A stretch of 27,142 nucleotides of DNA from Candidatus Pelagibacter sp. (GTDB taxonomy: Bacteria > Pseudomonadota > Alphaproteobacteria > Pelagibacterales > Pelagibacteraceae). Numbering within the stretch: the first letter of the stretch is position 1; each line of letters opens with the position of its first letter. This document shows positions 8,083-17,218 of the stretch, one piece after another. The stretch spans positions 1-27,142 of the forward strand of contig JAOHCJ010000009.1 in the NCBI GenBank assembly GCA_028095445.1, read 5' to 3'. Below the pieces are notes generated by a model, which was not told the DNA's origin, did no database searches, and saw nothing but the letters and a program-made list of their open reading frames with translations. A program made the translations under genes and the position numbers.

Positions 8083-8730
8083 ATGTTAGAAAAAATTTTT
8101 CCAAAGATTCATGCTGAAGGCTATAAATTTTTAGCTATAGCTATTTTTATAACTATTTTCTTATATCTTTTAAGTACATTTCTTGGATTCGTTGGGCTAG
8201 TTTTATCCATATGGGTTTACTACTTTTTTAGAGACCCTGAAAGAATTTCAATAGATGATGACAATTATTTAACAAGTCCAGCAGATGGTGAAATATTGAT
8301 GATCCATGAAGTAAACGGGCCTAATGAACTTAATATGGAAACAAGGAAGTTTACAAAAATCAGTATTTTTATGAATGTGTTTGATTGTCATGTAAACAGA
8401 ACACCATGTGCAGGTAAAATTTCAGAAATAATGTACAAACCTGGGAAATTTTTAAATGCTTCACTTGATAAGGCCAGCGAAGATAATGAAAGAAATTACT
8501 ATAAAATTATTAATAATATGGGTGAAGATATAGTTATTGTTCAAATTGCTGGATTGATAGCCAGAAGAATTGTATGTGAGTCATCAAAAGATCAAGAGTT
8601 AAAACAAGGTGAAAGAATAGGTATGATCAGATTTGGAAGCAGAGCTGACATTTATTTTGAAAATTATAAGCCTTTAGTCAAAGTAGGACAAAAAACCATT
8701 GCAGGTGAAACTTTATTAGCAAAAAAATAG
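8083..8730 (+). CDS. psd: Phosphatidylserine decarboxylase proenzyme
   Basis: The enzyme decarboxylates phosphatidylserine to phosphatidylethanolamine at the inner membrane. At 215 residues it is the short archaeal/alphaproteobacterial form. An N-terminal hydrophobic segment (about residues 15-50) anchors it. SPADGEILMI and the stretch FMNVFDCHVNRTP followed by GKI are conserved. The self-cleavage and pyruvoyl-forming site is FGSRADIYF, with Gly185-Ser186; Ser186 should become the pyruvoyl group of the alpha chain. It is the first gene of a tight same-strand run, with pssA starting 3 bp after its stop. Together the two genes form the complete CDP-diacylglycerol to PE branch. Confidence 0.96.
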   Translation: MLEKIFPKIHAEGYKFLAIAIFITIFLYLLSTFLGFVGLVLSIWVYYFFRDPERISIDDDNYLTSPADGEILMIHEVNGPNELNMETRKFTKISIFMNVFDCHVNRTPCAGKISEIMYKPGKFLNASLDKASEDNERNYYKIINNMGEDIVIVQIAGLIARRIVCESSKDQELKQGERIGMIRFGSRADIYFENYKPLVKVGQKTIAGETLLAKK

Positions 8731-8733
8731 TAT

Positions 8734-9543
8734 ATGGAACAACCAAAAAACAATTTCAAAATAGTTTCTGACAAAAAAGCAAGAATGATTCTTCCAAATG
8801 CCATTACTTTAATTGGTGTTTGCATAGGTTTAACATCAATCAAATTTGCTTTAGATGGGAAATTTGCACTTGCAGTAGTAGCTATACTATTTGCGGGGTT
8901 AATGGATGCTCTAGATGGGCGTATTGCAAGACTAATTAAAGGAACATCTAAAATGGGAAAAGAACTAGACTCACTAGGTGATGTAATTAGTTTTGGCGTT
9001 GCACCTGCACTTATAATGTATTTTTGGAATTTACAGTATTTAGATAAATTAGGTTGGTTTGTTTGTCTAATATACGTTGTCTGCGTTGCTTTAAGACTTG
9101 CAAGGTTTAATGTAAATTCTGAAGAGGAACCTTCTTGGAAAGATAATTTTTTTGAAGGAGTCCCATCTCCTGCAGGTGGGATTATTGTCTTAATGCCTTT
9201 AATAATTAGTTTTAGTGGATTTGGAAACTTATTTTTTAAAATTAATTATGATTTAGTAGTACCAATATTTTTTATTATGGTTTCAATATTATTAATAAGT
9301 ACAGTGCCAACTTATTCCTTTAAAAAAATAGTTATACCAAGAGCAATGACTAAATTTTTATTATTTGGAATAGTTTTATTTTTTGGTGCATTATTAGTTT
9401 ATACCTTTAAAATTTTAGCAATAAGTTCGCTTGTATATTTATTACTGATTCCAGTAAGTTATTTTCATTACAAAAAAATTAAAAAAGAAAAAAATATTAT
9501 TATAGATAAAAATGAAAGTGACGATCTAGAAGATATACTATAA
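8734..9543 (+). CDS. pssA: CDP-diacylglycerol--serine O-phosphatidyltransferase (phosphatidylserine synthase)
   Basis: PssA joins CDP-diacylglycerol and L-serine to make phosphatidylserine, the substrate of the preceding psd product. The CDP-alcohol phosphotransferase signature DG-x2-AR-x8-G-x3-D-x3-D is complete: D61 G62, A65 R66, G75, D79 and D83. The 269-residue protein has about eight hydrophobic segments and an acidic, lysine-rich tail, as expected of an integral inner-membrane enzyme. It starts at an ATG 3 bp after psd and its stop is followed with zero gap by the next gene, so it is surely in one transcript with both neighbours. Confidence 0.96.
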   Translation: MEQPKNNFKIVSDKKARMILPNAITLIGVCIGLTSIKFALDGKFALAVVAILFAGLMDALDGRIARLIKGTSKMGKELDSLGDVISFGVAPALIMYFWNLQYLDKLGWFVCLIYVVCVALRLARFNVNSEEEPSWKDNFFEGVPSPAGGIIVLMPLIISFSGFGNLFFKINYDLVVPIFFIMVSILLISTVPTYSFKKIVIPRAMTKFLLFGIVLFFGALLVYTFKILAISSLVYLLLIPVSYFHYKKIKKEKNIIIDKNESDDLEDIL

Positions 9544-10455
9544 ATGAAAAAAAATGTAATTGTTACATTAGCTGACTCTAATTATTATGAGCTTCTTAAT
9601 GAATTAGTTGACTCCATTAAAAAATTTGAAAAAAGTAAAGATGTAGCAATCTGTATTTTAGATGCAGGATTAACTAATGATCAAAAAATAAAATTATCAA
9701 AAAAAGTAGATACAATAAAATCAGCCGAGTGGGATATTGAAGTTCCAGCATTTAAAGTAAAGAATAAAGAATGGTTAAAAAGTCAAGTATCAAGAGCTTT
9801 TCTTCCTAATTATTTTCCAGAATATGAAAAATATTTGTGGATAGACTGCGATGCATGGGTTAACGATTGGAATTCTATTGAGTTATACTTCCAGGCTTGC
9901 AAAAATGGCAAATTAGGAATTACACAAACCTTAGGACCAGGTTATAAAATTATGTCTAAGGTTAAATGGTTATTTGGGAAAGTAGCTATAATTAAATCTC
10001 AAAATTTTAAACATGCTGTTAAATCAAAAATAGGTTTATCAAATGCAAGAAAGTTAGCATTTGCTCCACATATAAATATTGGTGTTTTTTCTCTAGAAAA
10101 AAACTCACCTGGCTGGGCTTCATGGCAAAAAAATCTTGAACTTACTTTAAAGTCAGGAAAAATTTTTGGATCTGAAGGTTTAGCTATTAATATGTCGGTA
10201 TACATAGATGACTTAGAGACTGAATTTTTGCCACTGAACTGTAATTGGATTGCAAGTAATTTATTACCTAAATACGATGAGGTAGCAAGTACATTCGTTG
10301 AACCTTATTTGCCAAATCACAAGATAGGAATTATGCATTTGGCTGCTGGTATTTGGGACGGTGATAGAGATATGAGAGTTAATAAAGATGTAAAAATCAA
10401 AATTCAAACAATTCAAAACAGCTCACTATCTAAAAGTTTGAGGTTTGGTCTTTAA
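9544..10455 (+). CDS. GT8-like glycosyltransferase family protein
   Basis: The 303-residue protein looks like a GT-A-fold, family 8-type glycosyltransferase. The N-terminus (NVIVTLADSNYYELLNELVDSI) resembles a Rossmann-like nucleotide-sugar-binding start. YLWIDCDAWVND contains the DxD metal and nucleotide motif (D101-C102-D103). The region INIGVFSLEKNSPGWASWQ and a late His (IMHLAAGIWDGD, H265) match positions of conserved GT8 elements. There is no signal peptide or membrane span, so it should act on the cytoplasmic side. The donor and acceptor are unknown. It starts immediately after the pssA stop and runs directly into rlmE. Being next to phospholipid genes makes an envelope or lipid role tempting, but this is only inference. 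Confidence 0.72.
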   Translation: MKKNVIVTLADSNYYELLNELVDSIKKFEKSKDVAICILDAGLTNDQKIKLSKKVDTIKSAEWDIEVPAFKVKNKEWLKSQVSRAFLPNYFPEYEKYLWIDCDAWVNDWNSIELYFQACKNGKLGITQTLGPGYKIMSKVKWLFGKVAIIKSQNFKHAVKSKIGLSNARKLAFAPHINIGVFSLEKNSPGWASWQKNLELTLKSGKIFGSEGLAINMSVYIDDLETEFLPLNCNWIASNLLPKYDEVASTFVEPYLPNHKIGIMHLAAGIWDGDRDMRVNKDVKIKIQTIQNSSLSKSLRFGL

Positions 10456-11067
10456 TTGAAAAAAAACAGAATTTCAAAAAATTGGATCAATAAACAAAAA
10501 AGAGATATTTACGTAAGAAAATCTCAGGTTGACGGTTATCGAGCAAGATCAGTATACAAATTAATTGAAATTGAAGAAAAGTTTAAAATTTTTAAAAATG
10601 GTATGTCGGTAATAGATCTTGGTGCATCACCGGGTAGTTGGTCTCAGTATGTGGCAAAATCAATTAAAAATAGCAGACTGGTTTCTATAGATTTAAAGGA
10701 TATGGAGGAAATTGAAAATACTATTCAAATTAAAGGGGACTTTACAAAATTAGATTCACAAGAAAAAATAAAAAGTCACTTTAGATCAAAAGTTAACGTT
10801 GTTCTTTCAGATATGGCTGTAAATACAACCGGTATTAAAGATATTGACGCAATATATACAGGGGAATTATGCAAAGAAGCAATGTTATTTTCAAAAAATA
10901 TATTAATTAAGGAAGGCAAGTTTATTGCAAAGATATTTTTAGGTACTTCATTTAATGAATTAGTAGCTCTGGCAAAGACAATATTTAAAGAAGTAAAGGT
11001 TTTTAAACCTAAATCTAGTAGAAAAGAATCTAAAGAAAGTTTTATAATTTGTAAAATTTTAAGATAG
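10456..11067 (+). CDS. rlmE: 23S rRNA (uridine-2'-O)-methyltransferase RlmE
   Basis: RlmE (RrmJ/FtsJ) uses S-adenosylmethionine to methylate the 2'-OH of U2552 (E. coli numbering) in the ribosomal A-loop and helps late 50S assembly. All four members of the K-D-K-E catalytic tetrad are found at the expected spacing: K35 (SVYKLIEI), D119 (VLSDMA), K159 (GKFIAKIF) and E194 (KESKESF). The SAM-binding loop is VIDLGASPGSWSQY (about 52-65). At 203 residues the length is normal. The start is a TTG at 10456, touching the preceding stop codon; the next downstream ATG would remove K35, so TTG is the only sensible start. It is translationally linked to the upstream glycosyltransferase. Confidence 0.96.
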   Translation: MKKNRISKNWINKQKRDIYVRKSQVDGYRARSVYKLIEIEEKFKIFKNGMSVIDLGASPGSWSQYVAKSIKNSRLVSIDLKDMEEIENTIQIKGDFTKLDSQEKIKSHFRSKVNVVLSDMAVNTTGIKDIDAIYTGELCKEAMLFSKNILIKEGKFIAKIFLGTSFNELVALAKTIFKEVKVFKPKSSRKESKESFIICKILR

Positions 11068-11098
11068 ACACTTTTATTTTTAAATGAATCATATATAA

Positions 11099-12181
11099 AT
11101 GATTATGGTTCCTATAAAAGAAGCACTCACCTTTGATGATGTAACAATGGCTCCGAAATATTCGGAAGTATTGCCATCAGATGTAGATACAAGCACCAGA
11201 TTGTCAAAAAATTTATTATTAAAAATACCTTTATTATCCTCTGCAATGGATACGGTTACAGAAAGTAAAATGGCAATTTCTATTGCTCAGGCAGGAGGAA
11301 TTGGAGTTATACATAGAAATTTAGATATTAAAAAACAAATTGAAGAGATTAAAAAAGTACAAAAAAGAAAATTACTAGTTGGTGCAGCAGTAGGAGCAGG
11401 ACCTAATGAAATCAAAAGAGCAAAAGCTATTTTGAAAGAAAAAATTAACCTAATTGTTGTAGACACAGCACATGGACATAGTAAAAAAGTAGCTGAAATA
11501 ATAAAACTTATCAAAAAAACAAAAGATAAAAAAACAACTTTGTGTGCAGGCAATATAGCTACAGCTGAAGCCGCTAAATTTCTGATTAAGCTTGGTGTAG
11601 ATGTAATTAAGGTTGGTATTGGACCTGGTTCAATCTGTACAACTAGGTTAGTTGCAGGTATTGGAGTTCCTCAATTAAGTGCAATTTTAGAAGTTAAAAA
11701 AAGTGTTAAGAATAATAAAACAAAAATAATTTCAGATGGTGGAATAAAATATTCAGGAGATTTAGCTAAAGCATTATCAGCAGGAGCCGATGCTATTATG
11801 ATAGGATCTCTATTTGCTGGAACAATGGAAACCCCTGGAAAACTAATAAAAAAAAAAGGAAAACTTTATAAAAGTTTTAGAGGAATGGGGTCAGTTGGCG
11901 CAATGAACAAAGGTTCAGCTGATAGATATTTTCAAAAAATACAAAAGGAAAAATCCAAGTATGTACCAGAGGGTGTTGAAGGTTTTGTTAAGTATAAAGG
12001 CGATGTTGAAAGTATAATTTATAAATTAGTAGGTGGACTAAAATCATCAATGGGGTATTTGGGTGCAAAAAAAATACTAAATTTAAAATATAAGCCTAAC
12101 TTTGTTAAAATAACTAAAGCAGGATTTTATGAAAGTATGGTCCATAACGTTGATGAAATTAAAAAAGATAACAAATATTAA
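11099..12181 (+). CDS. guaB: IMP dehydrogenase lacking the CBS (Bateman) domain
   Basis: GuaB oxidises IMP to XMP with NAD+, the committed step of guanine nucleotide synthesis. The catalytic barrel is complete: [20 protein letters not shown] at the start, [23 protein letters not shown], the loop GPGSICTTR with catalytic C180, [10 protein letters not shown] and the flap ending YVPEGVEG. The protein has 360 residues instead of about 490. The two CBS motifs normally inserted between [19 protein letters not shown] and LLVGAAVG are missing and replaced by a few residues, with the frame intact. This looks like a genuine CBS-less IMPDH, a form known from a few other lineages. Either ATG 11099 or ATG 11105 could be used. 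The TPR gene and guaA follow closely. Confidence 0.95.
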   Translation: MIMVPIKEALTFDDVTMAPKYSEVLPSDVDTSTRLSKNLLLKIPLLSSAMDTVTESKMAISIAQAGGIGVIHRNLDIKKQIEEIKKVQKRKLLVGAAVGAGPNEIKRAKAILKEKINLIVVDTAHGHSKKVAEIIKLIKKTKDKKTTLCAGNIATAEAAKFLIKLGVDVIKVGIGPGSICTTRLVAGIGVPQLSAILEVKKSVKNNKTKIISDGGIKYSGDLAKALSAGADAIMIGSLFAGTMETPGKLIKKKGKLYKSFRGMGSVGAMNKGSADRYFQKIQKEKSKYVPEGVEGFVKYKGDVESIIYKLVGGLKSSMGYLGAKKILNLKYKPNFVKITKAGFYESMVHNVDEIKKDNKY

Positions 12182-12183
12182 TA

Positions 12184-12618
12184 ATGAAAAAAAATAGATT
12201 TATATTGATAATTTTTCTGATTGTAAGTTTTTCAAATAGTGTACTTGCAGAAAATAATTTTTTTGAAGAAGGAAAAGTAAAATACAATGAAAAGAATTAT
12301 AAAGACTCAAAATTTTTATTTCAAAGAAGTATTGTATTTAATCCTAAGGCCACAGAATCATATTTATACTTAGCAAAAATTTATAATTTTGAAGAAAATC
12401 AAAATGAAGAAGAAAAAAATATTAATACAGTACTTTTGTTAGATCCAAAAAATGAAGAAGCCATATACATGTTAATTGAAGTTGAACTTAAAAAATCAAA
12501 CTACTCTAAAGTCAGAGAATTAACTGACCATTTTTCTGAAGTTTGTAATAAATTGTGTAATAAAAAAGATTCAATTTTGGACTCACTGAAAAATTTGGAA
12601 CCAAAAAATGAGTCTTAG
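12184..12618 (+). CDS. Exported TPR-repeat protein
   Basis: A 144-residue protein with a good Sec signal peptide (residues 1-22, ending NSVLA), so probably periplasmic. The mature part has tetratricopeptide-like helices: [20 protein letters not shown] (about residues 28-47), [20 protein letters not shown] and [20 protein letters not shown]. No catalytic motif is seen, and a binding or scaffold role is usual for such repeats. Two cysteines near the C-terminus (CNKLCNK) could form a disulfide. It starts 2 bp after guaB, and its last 11 bp overlap the start of guaA in another frame. It is therefore co-transcribed with, and perhaps translationally coupled to, the purine genes, although nothing suggests a purine role. 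Confidence 0.8.
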   Translation: MKKNRFILIIFLIVSFSNSVLAENNFFEEGKVKYNEKNYKDSKFLFQRSIVFNPKATESYLYLAKIYNFEENQNEEEKNINTVLLLDPKNEEAIYMLIEVELKKSNYSKVRELTDHFSEVCNKLCNKKDSILDSLKNLEPKNES

Positions 12619-14173
12619 TAGTAGATTAGAAAAAATTCTAATAATTGATTTTGGATCTCAATTTACTCAACTAATAGCAAGAAGAGTTAGAGATTTCAAT
12701 GTTTATTCAGAAATAATTAGCCATAAAAAAGTTAATATAAAAGAAATTACAAATCACAATATTAAAGGAATAATTCTTTCAGGTGGACCACTAAACGTTT
12801 ACCAAAATGACAAGTTTAAATTCGATAAAAAAATTTTAAATTTAGGAATACCAATTTTAGGAATATGTTTTGGACATCAAATACTAACGAAAGAACTTGG
12901 TGGTAAAGTAAAAAAATCTAATCACAGAGAGTTTGGTCTAGCACAGATTAATAAGATATCTAACAGTTTATTAGTAAAAAACTTTTTTAATAAAAATAAT
13001 AAAAATGATGTTTGGATGAGTCATGCTGATCAAGTATCTAAAATGCCAAAAAATTTTAAAATAATTGCATCAAGTAAAAATTCAAAGTTGACTATAATTG
13101 AAAATTTGAATGATAGATTTTATGGAGTTCAATTTCACCCAGAAGTAACTCACACCAGCAAAGGTAAAATTTTAATACGTAACTTTTTGTTTTTAATATG
13201 TAAAATTAAAAAAAATTGGTCTTCTAAAGATCAAAAAAAAAAATTGATTAATGAAATTAAAGACCAAGTTGGAAATAATAAAGTCATTTGTGGTTTATCG
13301 GGTGGAGTTGATAGTAGTGTTGTGGCTCAGCTACTAAGCAAAGCTATAGGTAAAAACTTAACATGCATTTTTGTTAACAACGGCCTTTTGAGAAAAAATG
13401 AAGAATTACAAGTAGTAAATACTTTTAAAAAGAAATTAAAAATAAATTTAATTTATATCAATGCAGAAAAAGAGTTTATTAAGAAATTAACAAATGTAAG
13501 TGATCCTGAAAAAAAAAGAAAAATTATTGGAAATTTATTTATTAAAATCTTTGAAAGATATGCAAAGAAGTTAAGAAATGTAAAATTTCTTGCCCAAGGG
13601 ACTCTTTATCCAGATTTAATTGAAAGCAAATCTGTTACAGGCAGTCAAACTTCCAAAATAAAATCACATCATAATGTTGGCGGGCTTCCAAAAAAAATGA
13701 AACTTAAATTAGTTGAGCCTCTTAAATTTTTATTTAAAGACGAAGTCAGAAAGCTTGGTTTAGAGTTAAACCTATCTAGAGATATTATATCCAGACATCC
13801 TTTTCCTGGTCCAGGTTTAGCTATAAGAATGCCAGGCATTATTAATAATGAAAAAATAAATATTTTAAAAGAAGCAGATTATTATTTTATCAAAGCTTTA
13901 AGAGAACATGGTTTATATCATAAAATTTGGCAAGCTTATGCAGCATTGCTGCCGGTTAAAACTGTTGGTGTAATGGGTGATAATAGAACCTATGAACACA
14001 TTTGTTTGTTAAGAGCTATTACATCTGAAGATGGTATGACAGCTGATTTTTTTGATTTTCCAAAAGGTTTTATGCAATCAATTTCCAATGAAATCATTAA
14101 TAATATTAGAGGTATAAATAGAGTTGTTTATGACATTACATCTAAACCTCCAAGTACTATTGAATTAGAATAA
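12608..14173 (+). CDS. guaA: GMP synthase (glutamine-hydrolysing)
   Basis: GuaA aminates XMP to GMP using ATP and glutamine, following guaB in the pathway. The 521-residue protein has both parts. The class I glutamine amidotransferase has nucleophile C87 in GICFGHQIL and the His/Glu of HPEVTH (H177, E179). The ATP-pyrophosphatase carries the PP-loop SGGVDSS (231-237). The C-terminal dimerisation and XMP-binding region is conserved ([21 protein letters not shown], and the end KPPSTIELE). The ATG at 12608 lies inside the TPR gene's 3' end and gives [20 protein letters not shown], a standard N-terminus. Identification is certain. Confidence 0.99.
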   Translation: MSLSSRLEKILIIDFGSQFTQLIARRVRDFNVYSEIISHKKVNIKEITNHNIKGIILSGGPLNVYQNDKFKFDKKILNLGIPILGICFGHQILTKELGGKVKKSNHREFGLAQINKISNSLLVKNFFNKNNKNDVWMSHADQVSKMPKNFKIIASSKNSKLTIIENLNDRFYGVQFHPEVTHTSKGKILIRNFLFLICKIKKNWSSKDQKKKLINEIKDQVGNNKVICGLSGGVDSSVVAQLLSKAIGKNLTCIFVNNGLLRKNEELQVVNTFKKKLKINLIYINAEKEFIKKLTNVSDPEKKRKIIGNLFIKIFERYAKKLRNVKFLAQGTLYPDLIESKSVTGSQTSKIKSHHNVGGLPKKMKLKLVEPLKFLFKDEVRKLGLELNLSRDIISRHPFPGPGLAIRMPGIINNEKINILKEADYYFIKALREHGLYHKIWQAYAALLPVKTVGVMGDNRTYEHICLLRAITSEDGMTADFFDFPKGFMQSISNEIINNIRGINRVVYDITSKPPSTIELE

Positions 14174-14198
14174 TAAGTCTTTATAAAATGAAGCTAGA

Positions 14199-14979
14199 AT
14201 GAACATCAAAATTTTAAATCTAATTAAAAAAAAGAACAAGTCCAAAATAGTAAGTTTAACTGCATATTCCAAAAATGTTGCTTCAATTATTGACAAACAT
14301 TGTGATCTTACTTTAGTAGGAGATTCATTAAGTTCAGTTTTATATAATTTTTCTTCTACAAAAAAAAGTAACTTTAAGCATGATGATTGAGCATTCAAAA
14401 AGTGTAAGAATGGGGATCAAAAAAAGCTTGATGGTTGTTGATATGCCGTACAATACTTATAGAAATCCAAGAGAAGCATTAAAAAATGCAAAATTAGTAA
14501 TGTTTAAAACAAAATGTGACGCAGTAAAATTAGAAGGAGGAAAAAAAATCTATCCCATTGTTAAATCTTTAATTAAAAATAATATTCCTGTCATGGGACA
14601 CTTAGGTTTACTTCCTCAATCTGCAAAAAACTTTAGATTTAAAGGAAAAAAAATAGTTGAAAGAAATAGAATTCTAAAAGACTCCAAACTTTTAGAAGAA
14701 GCTGGAGTTTTTTCTATTGTGTTAGAATGTATAGAAAGTTCTTTAGCAAAAAAAATCACAAAAACTTTAAATATACCAACAATTGGCATCGGTGCCTCTG
14801 TTGATTGTGATGGTCAAATACTCGTTACTGACGATCTTATTGGTTTAAATAATATAAGTGCTAGATTTATAAAGCAGTATGCTAATATTAATAAACAAAT
14901 TAATAGTGCTGTTTTAAAATATAAAAAAGAAGTCATTAAATCGAAATTTCCAAAAAAAAAAACATTCGTATTAAATTAA
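14199..14979 (+). pseudogene. panB: Ketopantoate hydroxymethyltransferase (PanB), interrupted by one extra A
   Basis: PanB makes ketopantoate from 2-oxoisovalerate and methylene-tetrahydrofolate in pantothenate synthesis. Two frames each carry part of the protein. 14199-14390 holds [14 protein letters not shown] and [17 protein letters not shown]. From 14368 the other frame continues [46 protein letters not shown]. The total length is 3n+1. Deleting one A from the A8 run at 14360-14367 joins them into a 259-residue PanB of normal size with no residues missing. The ATG at 14380 is internal to the family alignment and is not a true start. The cause may be sequencing error, a recent mutation, or a tract read through by polymerase slippage; a -1 ribosomal shift would not give the right frame. 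Its 3' end overlaps the convergent terC by 4 bp. Confidence 0.88.
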
Positions 14980-15588
14980 AAATATTTCTTAAATTGTTCA
15001 TTTATATTTAAAATTTCTAAATCAGCCAATCCACCTATAATTAGCTGAATAGCAACAATTAAAATAAATCCTAATCCTACATATGCAATCCAGATATGTT
15101 TTTGAATATAATTTGCTAAATATGTAGCTAATGCTCCTGTCAAAATAACTGATAATATTAGGCCAAATATCATAAATCCAAAATGACCTTTAGCAGCACC
15201 AACTACACCAATTACGTTATCAAAACTAATTGTAATGTCTGCAAACAATACTTTGTAAACACTTTGTATATAAGATGGTTCTTTTGATTTTTTTGTGGTT
15301 GATCTAATTTTTTTAATTTCAAGTAAATCTTTTCTTAAGTCGTTAACAATCCAAATTAGAAGTAGCCCTCCTAAGATCTTTATAAAATAAAATTCAAATA
15401 AGTAAGTAGCAAAAAGAGCAAAGATAATCTTAAATATCAATGCACCAGCAACACCCCATAATATGATTTGTCTTCTATTTTTTTGGAACAAAATTAGCTG
15501 CAATTAAACCTATGATAATTGCATTGTCTGCTGCTAAAACTATATCTATAAAGATAATTTGTGCTAAGATTATGGATTCTTCAATCAA
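14976..15588 (-). pseudogene. TerC-family integral membrane protein, interrupted by one extra A
   Basis: TerC-family proteins are multi-pass inner-membrane proteins linked to metal-ion (for example manganese) efflux or to metal loading of exported proteins. The open frame 14976-15503 lacks the family N-terminus. That part is found just upstream in another frame: QIIFIDIVLAADNAIIIGL, then IAANFVPK, from a TTG at 15588. The paired downstream motif DITISFDNVIGVVGAAKGH is intact. An A7 run (minus strand, 15478-15484) joins the two frames if one A is removed, giving PKNRRQIILWGVAGALIFK and a protein of about 203 residues with about six or seven membrane spans. The start codon is not certain; TTG is the best candidate. 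The gene overlaps panB tail to tail by 4 bp. Confidence 0.82.
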
Positions 15589-15693
15589 GATCTTTTTATA
15601 ATATTGAAAATCTAAAATAATTCAATGTAAACTATAAATTTTTTTATTGCTTTTAATCTAAGTTCGTAATGAAATGGCTTAAATAAAAAAAAC

Positions 15694-15698
15694 GGAGG
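15694..15698 (+). promoter_or_regulatory. Strong Shine-Dalgarno for dctP
   Basis: GGAGG lies 4 bases before the ATG at 15703, within CGGAGGAATAATG. Most genes in this window have weak or no such motif, so this near-perfect site points to high translation of the binding protein. It also fixes the start. Confidence 0.75.
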
Positions 15699-15702
15699 AA
15701 TA

Positions 15703-16678
15703 ATGAATATAATTAATAAAATTTTAGTATTATTTATTGCAGTTCTATTAAATGCTAATACAGCATTTTCAGCAGAAAAATGGGATATGGCACTAGCTTA
15801 TGGTGCATCTAACTTTCATTCTGCCAATGCAACAGAGTTTGCTAAAAATGTTTCAGACAAAAGTGGTGGTAAGTTAACAATAATTACTCATCCGGGTGGA
15901 TCACTGTATAAAGGTGGAGAAATTTTTAGAGCAGTTAGAACAGGACAAGCTCAAATAGGAGAAAGATTTATGTCAGCTTTAGGAAAAGAAGATCCATTGT
16001 TAGAGATAGACTCTCAACCTTTTTTAGCATCATCATATGGTGACGCTATGAAACTATACAAAGCATCAAAAGCAGAGATAGTCAAAGGTTTAGATGCGAA
16101 GGGTATGATTTTCTTGTACGCTGTACCATGGCCAGCACAAGGATTATACAGTAAGAAAGAAATTAATTCTAAAGAAGATTTAAAAGGCTTGAAGTTTAGA
16201 GCTTACAATTCATCTTTAATCAGATTAGCTGAACTTACTGGAATGGCACCAACAAAAATAGAAGCAGCTGAAATAAGCCAGGCATTTTCAACTGGAGCAG
16301 TTGAAAGTATGATTACTTCACCAACAACAGGTAAAAACAGTAAAATTTGGGAAAATGGAGTAAAATATTTTTATGACATAGCAGCTTGGTATCCTAAGAA
16401 TATGATAATTGTTAACAAAGATGCGTGGAATAAATTAGATTCTGCAACTCAAAAATTAGTAATGTCAGAAGCTGCAAAAGCAGAAAAAAAAAGGTTGGGC
16501 ATTATCTAAAAAAGGAAATAAAGCAGACAAAAAAGCTTTAGCTGACGCTGGTATGAAAGTAGGAAAAGTAAATTCAGCTTTGAATAAACATTTTAAAGAA
16601 GTTGGAGCGACAATGTCTAAAGAATGGGCTGGAAGAGCCGGTTCAAGAGGGCAAGCTGTTTTAGCTGCATATAATTAA
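15703..16678 (+). pseudogene. dctP: TRAP transporter solute-binding protein (DctP family), interrupted by one extra A near the 3' end
   Basis: DctP proteins capture carboxylates in the periplasm for the DctQM permease. Residues 1-24 are a signal peptide ending AFSA. Family features include HPGGSLYKGGEIFRAVRTGQ and LKGLKFRAYN, whose Arg166 is the conserved carboxylate-binding position. SQAFSTGAVESMITSPTTG is also present. The first frame stops at 16509 after 268 residues. Removing one A from the A9 run at 16484-16492 continues it as KGWALSKKGNKADK to a stop at 16676-16678, giving 324 residues, the usual DctP length. The lost tail is the last 55 or so residues. A strong Shine-Dalgarno precedes it and a terminator hairpin follows. 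The substrate is inferred, from the nearby pxpABC genes, to be possibly 5-oxoproline; other carboxylates remain possible. Confidence 0.88.
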
Positions 16679-16690
16679 TATTAGAAATTA

Positions 16691-16721
16691 AAAGGGCCGT
16701 TATTTTTTAACGGCCTTTTTT
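16691..16721 (+). terminator. Intra-operon terminator/attenuator between dctP and dctQ
   Basis: GGCCGTTA (16695-16702) pairs perfectly with TAACGGCC (16708-16715) around a T5 loop, with A-T flanks and a T5 tract after it. This is a typical intrinsic terminator, placed 12 bp after the dctP stop and ending only 3 bp before the dctQ start. It should make most transcripts stop after dctP and let a minority run into dctQM. Confidence 0.9.
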
Positions 16722-16724
16722 ATT

Positions 16725-17216
16725 ATGATAAATAATATTAATAACTTTTTAAAATTTATTTATAAAACATCCGGATATATTGCTGCAATATTTCTTGTGT
16801 TAGTTGCAGTTTTTATTTTAATTGGAATTTCTTCAAGAATTTTTGGTTTTTATATTAGAGGATTATCTGAATATTCAGGTTACAGTATGGCTGCCTCATC
16901 TTTTTTTGCATTGGCTTATACTTTTTATGAAAAAGCACATATTCGCATTACATTATTCTTAGAAAAATTAAATAGTACAAGAAAAAAAATTGTTGAAATA
17001 TGGTGTTTATCAATAGCTAGTTTTTTTTCAGGATTTATGGCTTTTTATTTTATTAAAATGACTATCATCTCGATTAACTTCGAAGAAAGGAGTGAAGGTG
17101 CCGATGAAATACTTATTTGGATTCCTCAATCAGCTGTTGCTATGGGATCGTTAATATTTTTTATTTGTATCTTACATCATCTTGTTTTTGCAATTATAAG
17201 AAAAAAAATTAATTAA
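16725..17216 (+). CDS. dctQ: TRAP transporter small permease subunit (DctQ family)
   Basis: DctQ is the small four-helix membrane subunit that pairs with DctM. The 163-residue protein has four hydrophobic segments (about residues 15-37, 48-68, 88-110 and 130-155). It shows the family pattern RGLSEYSGYSMAASSFFALAYTF and a positively charged first cytoplasmic end. RSEGADEILIWIPQSAVAMG is a typical DctQ stretch before the last helix. It starts 3 bp after the terminator hairpin that follows dctP, and dctM begins 2 bp after its stop. The TRAP assignment is secure from order and topology; the substrate depends on dctP. Confidence 0.92.
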   Translation: MINNINNFLKFIYKTSGYIAAIFLVLVAVFILIGISSRIFGFYIRGLSEYSGYSMAASSFFALAYTFYEKAHIRITLFLEKLNSTRKKIVEIWCLSIASFFSGFMAFYFIKMTIISINFEERSEGADEILIWIPQSAVAMGSLIFFICILHHLVFAIIRKKIN

Positions 17217-17218
17217 AC

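Noticed and set aside
14355..14370. Programmed -1 ribosomal frameshift at the panB A-run
   Set aside because: The tract resembles an A-AAA-AAG slippery site, but joining the PanB frames needs the loss of one base (+1), not a -1 shift. The same sign is needed in three other genes, so homopolymer error or polymerase slippage explains more.
14380..14979. Separate short gene starting at ATG 14380
   Set aside because: Its start falls in the middle of the PanB alignment and the missing N-terminus is just upstream in another frame, so it is the second part of one frameshifted panB.
15589..15702. tRNA or small RNA in the gap upstream of dctP
   Set aside because: The 114-bp AT-rich stretch shows no cloverleaf, no stable hairpin and no T-tract terminator; it is most likely just promoter DNA.
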